Below, piece after piece: positions 18,258 through 27,331 of a DNA stretch of 64,000 nt. Within the stretch, counting starts at the first letter, position 1, and every line of letters begins with the position of its first letter. The stretch is from Spirochaetota bacterium (GTDB taxonomy: Bacteria > Spirochaetota > GWB1-36-13 > JAKPDD01): NCBI GenBank assembly GCA_029552945.1, contig JAKPDD010000023.1, forward strand, positions 62,001-126,000, written 5' to 3'. The position numbers were made by a program, and so were the translations under genes. The notes under the pieces were generated by a model that was not told where the DNA came from, made no database searches, and saw only the letters and a list, made by a program, of their open reading frames with translations.

Positions 18258-18764
18258 ATGGGAACAAGAGGAATATCTATAATAAAAGTAGATGTAAACG
18301 AACTTATAAAGCTACTTAATAAAGCTTTCGCTGACGAATGGCTGGCATATTATCAATACTGGATTGGAGCAAAGGTTGCAAGAGGACCAATGAAAGAGGC
18401 TGTTATAGCTGAACTCAACCAACATGCAGCAGATGAATTAAGACATGCAACAATGGTTTCTGATAGAATAATACAATTGGGTGGAACTCCAATATTAAGT
18501 CCTGAAGAGTGGTATAAAATGACAAACTGCGGGTATGATGCACCAAAAGACCCATATGTAAAAATATTGCTTGAGCAGAACATAAAAGGGGAGCAGTGTG
18601 CAATTTCAACTTATGAAAAATTACTGGAGTTTACAAAAGATAAAGACTTTGTAACTTTTAATATAGTCCAGCAAATATTACAAGATGAAGTAGAACATGA
18701 GGAAGACCTACAAGCATTAATGGAAGACTTCGAACTTATGGTCTCAAGAGAGATAAAAAAATAA
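18258..18764 (+). CDS. DPSL-type ferritin-like protein (Dps-like)
   Basis: 168 aa four-helix bundle. Iron ligands are visible as E27 (ADEWLAYYQY), E60/H63 (ADELRHA), E112 (KGEQCAISTYE) and E144/H147 (QDEVEHEED). Two cysteines, C91 (TNCGYDAP) and C114 beside the fourth ligand, are the marks of the DPSL class of oxidant-protecting mini-ferritins known in archaea and anaerobes. Likely role: storing iron while consuming peroxide. A good AAAGGAG site precedes the ATG and a probable terminator follows, so it is monocistronic. General bacterioferritin-like function is the alternative. Confidence 0.82.
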   Translation: MGTRGISIIKVDVNELIKLLNKAFADEWLAYYQYWIGAKVARGPMKEAVIAELNQHAADELRHATMVSDRIIQLGGTPILSPEEWYKMTNCGYDAPKDPYVKILLEQNIKGEQCAISTYEKLLEFTKDKDFVTFNIVQQILQDEVEHEEDLQALMEDFELMVSREIKK

Positions 18765-18766
18765 AA

Positions 18767-18792
18767 AAGGGATATTTATCCCTTCCCTTTTA
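18767..18792 (+). terminator. Probable terminator between the ferritin-like gene and the convergent MFS gene
   Basis: Stem AAGGGAT/ATCCCTT (7 bp) with loop ATTT starts three bases after the stop codon, followed by CCCTTTTAAA. The T tract is broken, so efficiency is uncertain; the near-symmetry could serve both converging transcripts. Confidence 0.55.
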
Positions 18793-18815
18793 AAAAATAT
18801 TAAAATTAAACGTAT

Positions 18816-19961
18816 TTAAAATTGGTCTTTAAAATTGATTTTAATTCTTATAAAAAATAAAAAAGATAAAATCTGGGTGATTCCAATAAAATAAAAAATA
18901 TACTGGATGTTCTTTTCATATAAAAACCCTAAAATTGAATTACCAATAAACAAACTTAACCCAAAGATAGTATTGAATATCCCAAAAAACTTCCCTTTCA
19001 ATTCAATAGGTATAGTATCAGCTATAAATGCTCTTATTACAGTCTCATAAAAAGAGATAACAATACCCCATAGAAAAAAGCCTATAATAACAAGAATAAA
19101 TATATTTGAAAAAGAGAAAATACTTATAAAAAAAATAAGAAAAGGCAATATCCCCATTACTTTAAACCCAATTTTATCATAAATAAGCCCTATTGGAATA
19201 GCAAGGAAACCATCTATTAACATAATCATAGAATAAACAAAGGGTATATATTTTTCATCTACAATGGAATATTTAACAGAGTGTAACCCAATTAAAGGAA
19301 ACCCTATAAAACCTAAGCTCGTTAAAAATATAAAAGTTAAATAATAATAAAATAATTTTAGATTATGAGAAACTTCAACCTTAGTTTTATCCCTGATTAT
19401 TTTGCCTGAGTTTATTTTTGCCATTATCATTGACAATATTATTAAAATAAAAGGTATAAAAAGAAAGAGAAAAGAATTTTTATACCCTATTCCCAGTAAT
19501 AGTAAAATAGAAAAGATAGCAGGCCCTGATACTGCCCCTATCTGGTCAGCAAGTTCATGTACCCCAAAAACAAATCCTTTTTTTAAACCGGGGGTATATA
19601 TGGATAGTATTGTATCTTTAGCTGGTGCCCTAAGACCTTTACCAACCCTTTCCAATATTACTAATAATGATATTAAATAGATGTTATCTGTTATCCCAAT
19701 TAAAGGCAAAAGTCCTATCATAGAATAACCCAAAAACACAAAAAGCCAGTAGTTTTTAGTTTTATCAACAACAAAACCAGATATTATCCTTACCGCATAC
19801 CCTAAAAATTCACCTATTCCAAACACAAAACCAATAAAAACAGCTGAAGCACCAAGACTTCCAAGGTATGGCCCTATTATAGATCTTACAGTCTCATACA
19901 CCATATCACCGAAAAGGCTGACAAGCCCTAAAAAAAGTATTATTTTTAATGAGTTTTTCAT
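18816..19961 (-). CDS. Major facilitator superfamily transporter
   Basis: 381 aa with about twelve hydrophobic helices in two halves. The loop between helices 2 and 3 has the MFS-A-like GFVVDKTKNYW, and ERVGKGLRAPAKDTILS with FGVHELADQIGAVSGPAIFS are typical of a poorly characterised MFS group. The second half repeats the pattern with GLIYDKIGFKVMG. Substrate unknown. It is the last gene of panB-VLRF1-MFS, starting about 20 bases after the VLRF1 stop. Confidence 0.85.
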   Translation of the reverse strand: MKNSLKIILFLGLVSLFGDMVYETVRSIIGPYLGSLGASAVFIGFVFGIGEFLGYAVRIISGFVVDKTKNYWLFVFLGYSMIGLLPLIGITDNIYLISLLVILERVGKGLRAPAKDTILSIYTPGLKKGFVFGVHELADQIGAVSGPAIFSILLLLGIGYKNSFLFLFIPFILIILSMIMAKINSGKIIRDKTKVEVSHNLKLFYYYLTFIFLTSLGFIGFPLIGLHSVKYSIVDEKYIPFVYSMIMLIDGFLAIPIGLIYDKIGFKVMGILPFLIFFISIFSFSNIFILVIIGFFLWGIVISFYETVIRAFIADTIPIELKGKFFGIFNTIFGLSLFIGNSILGFLYEKNIQYIFYFIGITQILSFLFFIRIKINFKDQF

Positions 19962-19981
19962 TTAAAGCTCCTTAACCACTT

Positions 19982-20566
19982 CTAACTATTAAAATTAACA
20001 CTGGAATAATACAAATTTTTTACGATTCTTTTCAATTCTTTAATCGAAGGTCTATTAAAATGAAAAGGTATTTTAATAAAACTTAAATTTATATCTTTTA
20101 TAACTTCAATTCTATTTTTAGGAATACCAACAAAAACAAAACAAAGACCATAGACTTTAATAAAGTCCCTTATCATCTCTTTTGTTTCTCCGATAAAAAG
20201 TTTTAACTCCCTAAGTCTTATTCTTGATCCCAATCTTGATTTTCCTTTTTTCTTCAAATGTTTATCTTGGGACTTACCCTGTGTTTTCCTTACAGTATAT
20301 CTTTTTATTATTCTGTAATCTATAAGTTTATTCCACTTAAACACAGCCATTATAGATAAACCACTTCTTATCAATAAAAAAGAATAATAGCATTTTTGTT
20401 TTCTAAAACAGCCTAAATAAGAAATAACATTTTTTAAGATAAATGATGGAGTAATAATATATTTTCCTACTTTTATATCTTTATTCTTATTTATATGATA
20501 TTCTATTCCATTTTTTCCAATTATTTCAAATGCTTTTCTAAGCCCTATTTTAGAATGAGTTTTCAT
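19982..20566 (-). CDS. Vms1/ANKZF1-like release factor domain protein (bVLRF1-type)
   Basis: 194 aa. Residues about 88-190 closely follow the VLRF1 domain of eukaryotic Vms1/ANKZF1: RYTVRKTQGKSQ, then GKSRLGSRIRLRELKLF, and the closing IPFHFNRPSIKELKRIV. In yeast Vms1 a conserved Gln in GGSQ releases nascent chains from tRNA on stalled 60S subunits; Q100 in GKSQ sits at that place. The first ~80 residues are not recognised and may bind the ribosome. No zinc finger or ankyrin repeats are present. A bacterial ribosome-quality-control or peptidyl-tRNA role is inference. It overlaps panB by 17 bases. Confidence 0.75.
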   Translation of the reverse strand: MKTHSKIGLRKAFEIIGKNGIEYHINKNKDIKVGKYIITPSFILKNVISYLGCFRKQKCYYSFLLIRSGLSIMAVFKWNKLIDYRIIKRYTVRKTQGKSQDKHLKKKGKSRLGSRIRLRELKLFIGETKEMIRDFIKVYGLCFVFVGIPKNRIEVIKDINLSFIKIPFHFNRPSIKELKRIVKNLYYSSVNFNS

Positions 20567-21341
20567 CAGATGGAAACTTCACATCAATAACATCTTTTAT
20601 ATAATTATTTACAGCATTTTCTATATCTGAATATAGGTTAAGATACTTTTTATTGTGTTTAAAGTTTTCAGGATTCAGTCCTAACATATCATTTATGACC
20701 AGAACCTGGCCATCACAATAAGGGCCTGATCCTATGCCTATTGTTGGGATATTAATAGAATTGGTAATCTCTTTTGCAACATCTTTTTTAACAAGTTCAA
20801 GAACAATCGCAAAAGCACCTGATTCTTCAAGAATTTTTGCATTATTAACAAGTCTTTTTACCTCATCCTCTTTCTTACCAATAACCTTATATCCCCCCAT
20901 AGCATGAACAGATTGTGGTTGAAGTCCAATATGCCCCATAACCGGTATGCCGGCCTTAACTAACTTCTCAACTATCAGAGCTATCTCCTCACCACCTTCA
21001 AGTTTAACAGCATCACATAATCCCTCTTTCATTAAACGCCCAGCATTATTTATAGCATCGTTAATAGAGATTTGATAACTCATAAAAGGCATATCAGACA
21101 CTATAAGCTGGTTTTTACACCCTCTTTTAACTGCTTTCGTGTGATATATAATTTCATCAATTGTTACCGGCAAAGTTGTTTCATATCCAGAAAAAACATT
21201 TCCAACAGAATCACCAACTAATACAATATCAAGATCAGTATTATCAAAAATCCTTGCCATAGAATAATCATAGCATGTTAACATTGTTATCTTTCTTTTT
21301 CCCTTAAGTCCCCTTATAAAAGAGATTGTTTTCTTGTTCAT
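20550..21341 (-). CDS. panB: 3-methyl-2-oxobutanoate hydroxymethyltransferase
   Basis: 263 aa, full length. Adds a hydroxymethyl group from methylene-tetrahydrofolate to ketoisovalerate, the first step of pantothenate synthesis. Motifs: MLTCYDYSMARIFDNTDLDIVLVGDSVGN (start region, metal-binding Asp), SDMPFMSYQ, VKLEGGEE, GHIGLQPQSVHAMGGYKVIG and PTIGIGSGPYCDGQVLVINDMLG. panC and panD are not adjacent; instead the gene leads the VLRF1-like and MFS genes. Confidence 0.97.
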   Translation of the reverse strand: MNKKTISFIRGLKGKRKITMLTCYDYSMARIFDNTDLDIVLVGDSVGNVFSGYETTLPVTIDEIIYHTKAVKRGCKNQLIVSDMPFMSYQISINDAINNAGRLMKEGLCDAVKLEGGEEIALIVEKLVKAGIPVMGHIGLQPQSVHAMGGYKVIGKKEDEVKRLVNNAKILEESGAFAIVLELVKKDVAKEITNSINIPTIGIGSGPYCDGQVLVINDMLGLNPENFKHNKKYLNLYSDIENAVNNYIKDVIDVKFPSDENSF

Positions 21342-21455
21342 TGTAAAATCCTTTTATATTTTTAAAACTTTTTAATTCAAAAATTATATTATAATTTAAA
21401 TTTAATTTTTATATTTAGTAGATAATACTATTTTAATAAAACTTTAAGGACTTAT

Positions 21456-22703
21456 ATGTATAGTATAAAACTATTATCCCCTGCTGGTGATCTTCAAAAG
21501 GGTAAAATAGCCATTGATTATGGTGCTGACAGTGTATATATAGGTTATCCTGGTTTTTCTTTAAGAGCAACAAATACATCATTAGACGAGATAAAGAAAC
21601 TTACAGAATATGCTCATGAGAGAGGCAAAACAGTAATAGCAGCACTTAATATAATACCTAGAAATAATGATATAACCAGGTTTAAAGAGTTAATAAGTAG
21701 CATAAAGTATCTTGGTATCGATGGGGTAATAATCTCTGACATAGCACTTATAGAAATAACAAGAAAAAAGTATCCAGATATTCATATAACAGTATCCACT
21801 CAAGCAAACCTTACAAATTATAAAACAATAAAATTTTATGAAAAAAATTTTAATATAAATAGAGTTGTTCTTGCCAGAGAGCTTACTATTGATGAAGTAA
21901 AAAAAATAAGAGAGAAAGTATCAATTGAACTTGAATCATTCGTACACGGTGCAGTATGTATGGCATATTCAGGTAGATGCCTATTATCAAGTTTTTTGAC
22001 AAACAAAAAACTTGGTATGACACATATAAAGTATGCAGATAATTATACAAGGTATTCAAACCTTGGTGAATGTGTTCAACCATGTAGATTTAAATTTGCT
22101 CTTGTCGAAGAAAATAGAAAAGATATAATGTTTCCAATTGAAGAAGACTCATTTGGTACGTACATACTAAGTGCAAAAGACTTATGCTTAATAAATAGAT
22201 TAAAAGAGATGTATGACGCTGGAATTACAACTTTTAAAATAGAAGGAAGAATGAAAAGTATATATTACATTGCTAATATAACAAGAGTGTACAGAAAAGG
22301 ACTTGACCTTATGATTAAAGGCGAAAAAATGCCAGAAAATTATAAAAATGAGGTATTTAACGTAAGTCATAGAGGATACACAGAAGGTTTTCTATTCAAT
22401 GAAAAAGAAAAAACAAATGTTTCATACTCAGGTTATATAACAAATTATAGATTTCATGCCCTCATAAAAGAAAAAATAGAAGCAAACAGCTATAAAATAG
22501 AAGTTTTTAACTCATTTACTGATGACAAAGAGATAGAGATAATTGGCCCTGATATGATTAACATAATCCTTAGGCCTGGTGAATATGAATTATATACAAG
22601 TGGGAAAGAAAAAGTCAAAAGAGTATTTCATGGAAACACAGAATTTTTTATAAAAACATCAGTACCTTTAAAAGAGAATTACATTATAAGGATAAAAAAA
22701 TGA
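21456..22703 (+). CDS. Peptidase U32 family protein (TrhP/YegQ-like tRNA hydroxylation type)
   Basis: 415 aa. Opens with LLSPAGDLQKGKIAIDYGADSVYIG and carries the U32 signature ELESFVHGAVCMAYSGRCLLSSF, with cysteines (also GECVQPCRFKF) that in characterised members hold an iron-sulphur cluster, then ILSAKDLCLINRL and FKIEGRMKS. Members thought to be proteases now include TrhP (tRNA uridine 5-hydroxylation) and RlhA (23S rRNA); length and order favour a TrhP-like role. Its TGA overlaps the next gene's ATG, making it the first of five coupled genes. Confidence 0.85.
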   Translation: MYSIKLLSPAGDLQKGKIAIDYGADSVYIGYPGFSLRATNTSLDEIKKLTEYAHERGKTVIAALNIIPRNNDITRFKELISSIKYLGIDGVIISDIALIEITRKKYPDIHITVSTQANLTNYKTIKFYEKNFNINRVVLARELTIDEVKKIREKVSIELESFVHGAVCMAYSGRCLLSSFLTNKKLGMTHIKYADNYTRYSNLGECVQPCRFKFALVEENRKDIMFPIEEDSFGTYILSAKDLCLINRLKEMYDAGITTFKIEGRMKSIYYIANITRVYRKGLDLMIKGEKMPENYKNEVFNVSHRGYTEGFLFNEKEKTNVSYSGYITNYRFHALIKEKIEANSYKIEVFNSFTDDKEIEIIGPDMINIILRPGEYELYTSGKEKVKRVFHGNTEFFIKTSVPLKENYIIRIKK

Positions 22704-22876
22704 AACTTTTAACTTTGATATTAATAGTATTAAATATTTTCCCTTCTGTAATAATTATATTTAATAAATCTAGATTAATTTTAGGATTGCCATTAATTTT
22801 TTTTTACATTATTGTAACGTCTTTAATTATATTAGTAGTATTAAATATTTACTTCAATAAAAAAGGTATTAAATGA
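22700..22876 (+). CDS. 58-residue membrane peptide, DUF3311-like symporter partner
   Basis: Small gene joined at both ends by ATGA overlaps: its ATG lies in the U32 stop and its TGA overlaps the ATG of the symporter-kinase. The product has two membrane helices joined by NKSRLILGLPLIFFY, which resembles the short DUF3311 proteins (P..YN.....GLPFFY) that accompany sodium/solute symporters such as PanF-type carriers. The next protein has a symporter-type N-terminal half, which supports the match. Likely a small subunit for that module. Confidence 0.75.
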   Translation: MKLLTLILIVLNIFPSVIIIFNKSRLILGLPLIFFYIIVTSLIILVVLNIYFNKKGIK

Positions 22877-25698
22877 TATCCATACTATCACTCCTATTAT
22901 ATCTTATGATTATGTTTATTGTTTTAAGATTTTTAAGAAAAACAAAAAAAATAATAAAAATTAAATCATGGATATATGGCCTTGCTATGCCATCCAGTTT
23001 TTTAACAGGCTGGGCATTTTTAGGTATGTCTGAGTCCTTTATAAAAACAGACCTTACTTTTATAAGTTTCTATTTTGGCATAATACTGTTTTCTCCAATA
23101 CTCCCATTTTTGATCGAAAAAATTAATAGACTAATAATTCAAAAAGACATAAATGATATTGTTTCATTTTTACATAAAAACTTTTGTTCTGACAAGTTTA
23201 TAAAAATTTTAACTCTAATCATTATTTCTACTATTGGAATTGTTTATTGTTTTATAAATGTTAAAACTCTTTTTTTATTATTTGGAGAAAATATATATAT
23301 TTTTGGCTTAAGTATTATAATAATCTTAATATTCATATTCACACTTAAAGACTGGGATGTGATAACATCAGTAGCTTTTCAAGGCATAATAATGATAGTA
23401 TCTTTTCTCATAATAGGGATCTTTCTTATTTCAAAACATTTTAACAGTATAGGAGACTTATTTAACACTATACTGAAAAATGATCCACAAAAACTTATTG
23501 TGAATAATACAGACATTTTAAGCCAATGGAATATTAACATAATTACAACTTTATTTGCTTATCTTTTTTTGCCACGGCAATTTTCAATACTTGTCCAAGC
23601 AAGGGATCTTACTTCAAAAGAAAAATCTACAAAGATAATTTTAGCAAGTACTATATTTTTTCTAATTTACGTACTTATAAATCTTATTATTTCATCAGTT
23701 TTTTATTTAAAAGTTGGGAATATAGATATTAAAATACTTGATTTTATAAAAGAATATGGTATTGTTATTAATGTAATATTTCTTATAAGCGGTTTATCGT
23801 TTATTTTATCTACTTTTAATCAACAGGTAGTAGCATTTTCAAAAATATTTGAAAATAATATTAACTTAAATAAATATATACCTTTATCAATATTTTTCAT
23901 TTTTATATTTTTAATGTTTCCTTTAATGGAAAACATTTATATAAGCCAGTTAGGTACATTCTGTTTTTCATCTTTATTTACTTTAATAATACCTATCCTT
24001 TTTATAATATTATCTAGAAATAGTGAAAAATTAATAAACCCGACTAGATTTTCCTTATTATTTTCATTTATTTCTATACTATTAATGTTTATATCACTTA
24101 TATCTGACCCAAATAATTTTACAATACAAAAATATGAAAACAGTTTTATTCAATTTATAAGATCAATATCAATAAACAATAATTATTTCTTTTCATTATT
24201 CTTATATCCTAATCTATTATCAATAATATTTTTTGGGCTGGAATTATACTCTATAAAAAAAGCTGCAAATGTTAATAAAGTTTATTCGCAAATTGATTAC
24301 CTTACAATAATAGATAAAATTTCTCGATTTTTCGATTACAACTTTTATCTTATATCTCTTTTTGCATTTTTCTACAATAACAGAAACTCAGAGTTTACAA
24401 TATTAGAAATAAAAGAATTATACCCAATAGAAAATATTGAAAAAAATATAGACATCCTTATAAAAAAAGGAGTAATTAAAGAATCAAAATTTGGGATTGA
24501 TTCATTCAAATATAATAATTCTTTTTTAATACCTGATATAAATGTGAAAAACCTTGCTGAATTTATAAAAACATTTCTTTTTACAAGAAGTCTTCTAGTA
24601 AGTGTTGAAAACGATTTTAAAAAAGAGAAAGAGGTCTATAAAGAAAAAATAGATATAATGAATAAAGCATATAAGGCATATATAAAACTAAGTAGAATAA
24701 AGAATACAAAAACTTTAATAAAAAATATGAGTAAAGTTCTACCTTATGTTGACAGTAATCTCCTTAAAATAGAATATATAAAAAATAAAAAAGCTAAAGT
24801 ATTATATCAAAGCCACTATTTTTCAAATGAAAGCACTATATTTCCCATAAACATAGGTAAAAACAGAACAATAAACATATACCTTGATACACCTGCAAGC
24901 ACAGAATTATGGTTTTATCTGGAGCCAATAATACATAGTTTTTATAAAAACGCAAAATATATAGACAAGATAAAAAAATATTTAATAAAAATTCAGGCAC
25001 TTGAAAAAATAAAAAGCTTTTTATTATCAAATATATCGCATGAGATAAGAACACCTCTTACACCTATAAAAGGTTATATAAGTTTTCTAAAAACATGTGA
25101 CATAGTAAAAAAGGAGGAACTAAAAGAAGCTCTGGATACTATGGAAGAAAGTTATAAAAGACTTGAAAAAATAATCAATAATATAACCGAGATAAAAAAC
25201 ATAAATATAGAAGAAAAAATAAAAAGCAATATTAACGAGGTCATTAGTATAAAAAACCTTTTAGATGTAGTCATAAATGATAATATAAATAATATTAATA
25301 AAAAAAATATAGAGCTTATAAATAATTTAAACGATACTAAAAATGAAAAAAAAGTTTTAGGAGATTTTAGAAAACTTAGAATAGCATTAAATGCAATACT
25401 GGATAATGCTATAAAGTTTAATAGAGATAATGGTAAAATATTTATAGATACTTTTGAAAAAAATGATTTTATAGTAATAAAGATAGAAGATACAGGTATA
25501 GGAATGTCTAGAGATGATATAAAAAAAGCTTTTGAAATATTTTTTCAAAAAGAATTGAACGATAAAAAAAGATATGAGGGACTTGGATTAGGATTAAGCA
25601 TAGCAAAAGAGGTATTAAAAAAACTAAATGGGAAGATAAAAATAAAATCAAAAGAAAATAAAGGAACAAAAGTATACATATATCTTAAAAAACCATGA
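22873..25698 (+). CDS. Sodium/solute symporter-histidine kinase fusion (CbrA-like sensor kinase)
   Basis: 941 aa. Residues about 1-440 form some 12-13 membrane helices of the sodium:solute symporter fold (for example SSFLTGWAFLGMSESF near residues 37-52, FLPRQFSILVQARD near 230). Residues ~490-640 are a soluble linker of unknown fold. The kinase core follows: H723 in LLSNISHEIRTPLTPIKGY, N box in ILDNAIKFN, DTGIGMS and GLGLGLSIAKEVL. Like CbrA, it may sense by transport or binding of a solute. No response regulator is adjacent. It is coupled by ATGA to the DUF3311-like peptide and to the MlaF-like ATPase. Confidence 0.88.
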   Translation: MISILSLLLYLMIMFIVLRFLRKTKKIIKIKSWIYGLAMPSSFLTGWAFLGMSESFIKTDLTFISFYFGIILFSPILPFLIEKINRLIIQKDINDIVSFLHKNFCSDKFIKILTLIIISTIGIVYCFINVKTLFLLFGENIYIFGLSIIIILIFIFTLKDWDVITSVAFQGIIMIVSFLIIGIFLISKHFNSIGDLFNTILKNDPQKLIVNNTDILSQWNINIITTLFAYLFLPRQFSILVQARDLTSKEKSTKIILASTIFFLIYVLINLIISSVFYLKVGNIDIKILDFIKEYGIVINVIFLISGLSFILSTFNQQVVAFSKIFENNINLNKYIPLSIFFIFIFLMFPLMENIYISQLGTFCFSSLFTLIIPILFIILSRNSEKLINPTRFSLLFSFISILLMFISLISDPNNFTIQKYENSFIQFIRSISINNNYFFSLFLYPNLLSIIFFGLELYSIKKAANVNKVYSQIDYLTIIDKISRFFDYNFYLISLFAFFYNNRNSEFTILEIKELYPIENIEKNIDILIKKGVIKESKFGIDSFKYNNSFLIPDINVKNLAEFIKTFLFTRSLLVSVENDFKKEKEVYKEKIDIMNKAYKAYIKLSRIKNTKTLIKNMSKVLPYVDSNLLKIEYIKNKKAKVLYQSHYFSNESTIFPINIGKNRTINIYLDTPASTELWFYLEPIIHSFYKNAKYIDKIKKYLIKIQALEKIKSFLLSNISHEIRTPLTPIKGYISFLKTCDIVKKEELKEALDTMEESYKRLEKIINNITEIKNINIEEKIKSNINEVISIKNLLDVVINDNINNINKKNIELINNLNDTKNEKKVLGDFRKLRIALNAILDNAIKFNRDNGKIFIDTFEKNDFIVIKIEDTGIGMSRDDIKKAFEIFFQKELNDKKRYEGLGLGLSIAKEVLKKLNGKIKIKSKENKGTKVYIYLKKP

Positions 25699-26438
25699 TA
25701 AAAATAGAAAACTTGTACACAATACTTGAAGATAACATAATACATAAAAATATATCATTAACAGTAGATAAAGGTAAGACAACAGTTATAATAGGAAGAA
25801 GTGGTTGTGGAAAGAGCGTATTGTTAAAAGTAATACTTATGCTAATAAAGCCAGCTAGCGGAAAAATATTTTTTGAAAATCAAGACTTAACAAAACTTAA
25901 TGAAGAGGAAATAAAAAATATAAGGCTTAAAATGGGAGTTGTTTTTCAGGGTTCAGCTTTATTTGATTCATTAACAGTTTATGAGAATGTTGCTTTTGGT
26001 CTTTTAAAAATAAAAAAAATACCTGAAAAAAAAGCGTTAGAAATAGCAAGAGAACTTTTAGAATGGGTCGGGCTAAAAAACATAGAATATAAATACCCAG
26101 GACAATTATCAGGTGGCATGAGGAAAAGAGTTGGAATAGCAAGAGCATTATCAATGAACCCAGACATAATAATATTTGATGAACCGACAACAGGACTTGA
26201 TCCTGTTATGACAGATGTAATAGATAATCTTGTAAATAGACTTAAGACAGAAAAAAAAATCACATCACTTGTAGTTACTCATGATATGAAAAGTGCTTAT
26301 AAAATAGGTGATTATATATATATGATGGAAAAAGGTGAAATAGTAGGAGAAGGAACTATAGAGGAAATAAAAAACAGTAGCAACCCTATGATAAAACAAT
26401 TTATAGAGGGTAAAGCTGAGGGACCAATAAAAATATGA
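25695..26438 (+). CDS. ABC transporter ATPase, MlaF-type (phospholipid/MCE system)
   Basis: 247 aa. Walker A IIGRSGCGKSVLLK, Q loop VVFQGSALFDSLTVYENVAFGL (the SALFDSLTV text is characteristic of the MlaF group), signature LSGGMRKRVGIARAL and Walker B DIIIFDEPTTGLDP, then VVTHDM. MlaF powers lipid movement between inner and outer membranes. The expected permease MlaE is not here; the ATPase is followed directly by an MCE protein. Both boundaries are ATGA overlaps. Confidence 0.92.
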   Translation: MIKIENLYTILEDNIIHKNISLTVDKGKTTVIIGRSGCGKSVLLKVILMLIKPASGKIFFENQDLTKLNEEEIKNIRLKMGVVFQGSALFDSLTVYENVAFGLLKIKKIPEKKALEIARELLEWVGLKNIEYKYPGQLSGGMRKRVGIARALSMNPDIIIFDEPTTGLDPVMTDVIDNLVNRLKTEKKITSLVVTHDMKSAYKIGDYIYMMEKGEIVGEGTIEEIKNSSNPMIKQFIEGKAEGPIKI

Positions 26439-27331
26439 AAACAGAATTAAAAGTTGGAATATTTGTATTTGTAAGTTTTATAATACTACTAATAATACTG
26501 GCATACTTAGGAAGAAGTTCCCTTAATGTTGAGGGGAGAGAATATTATATAGAGTTCAATTCTATAAACGATCTTAAAAAAGGAGCTGAAGTAAAGTTTG
26601 GTGGTGGAATATTAATAGGATATGTAAGAGATATATGGATCTCTGGGAATAAAATAAAAATGAAGTTATGGATAAGAAAAGACTTTCAAATAACCAATAA
26701 ACATGTTTTTTCAATATCTGCTGAAGGTGTTTTAGGAGAAAAATATATAAATGTAGTATACCAAGAATCTGATGAAAAACTAGAAATATTTGCGGAAGGA
26801 GTAACAATTAAAGGGAAAGATAGTGTAAGTTTTAATGATACTTTGAATGAGATATACACTCTCGTAAAGAGTTTAAGAGATACTGTTGATAATGTAAATT
26901 ATATAGTAGAAGGTCTTGCTAAAAAGAAAAGTATAGAAAAAATAAGTAATGCTACAGTAAAAATACTATCTGAAACACAGGATATTATAAGCCAAAACAA
27001 AGAAAACATAACTGCAATACTAAACGAAGTAGTTGAAGGTGCAAAAGGGCTTAACGTAACCTTAAATAAGAGCTTGCCCAATCTACTTAAAACAACAACA
27101 ACCTCTATAAACAAAATATCAACAAATATAGATGAATCTGTTGCATTAATTAAAGATATATTAGAAACAATAAAAACAAAAGAGAGTGTAATAAATACAT
27201 TACTATATGATAAAGAATCAGCAAAAAATATTAAAACTTCAATAAGCAACTTAAAAAAAATAATCGATTCACTTGAATACTCTTTAAAAAGATTTGATTC
27301 CAAATCAAAAGATAAAAACGAAATATGGTAA
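26435..27331 (+). CDS. MlaD-like MCE-domain lipid-transport protein
   Basis: 298 aa. One N-terminal membrane anchor (about 7-25) is followed by the MCE domain (about 35-115): FNSINDLKKGAEVKFGGGILIGYV and AEGVLGEKYINV. The rest is a long alpha-helical or coiled region rich in Lys/Ser/Thr/Asn (about 130-298) that in larger MCE proteins forms a periplasmic tube or needle. It would be the periplasmic substrate-binding part of the system energised by the upstream ATPase. Last gene of the five-gene coupled operon. Confidence 0.9.
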   Translation: MKTELKVGIFVFVSFIILLIILAYLGRSSLNVEGREYYIEFNSINDLKKGAEVKFGGGILIGYVRDIWISGNKIKMKLWIRKDFQITNKHVFSISAEGVLGEKYINVVYQESDEKLEIFAEGVTIKGKDSVSFNDTLNEIYTLVKSLRDTVDNVNYIVEGLAKKKSIEKISNATVKILSETQDIISQNKENITAILNEVVEGAKGLNVTLNKSLPNLLKTTTTSINKISTNIDESVALIKDILETIKTKESVINTLLYDKESAKNIKTSISNLKKIIDSLEYSLKRFDSKSKDKNEIW

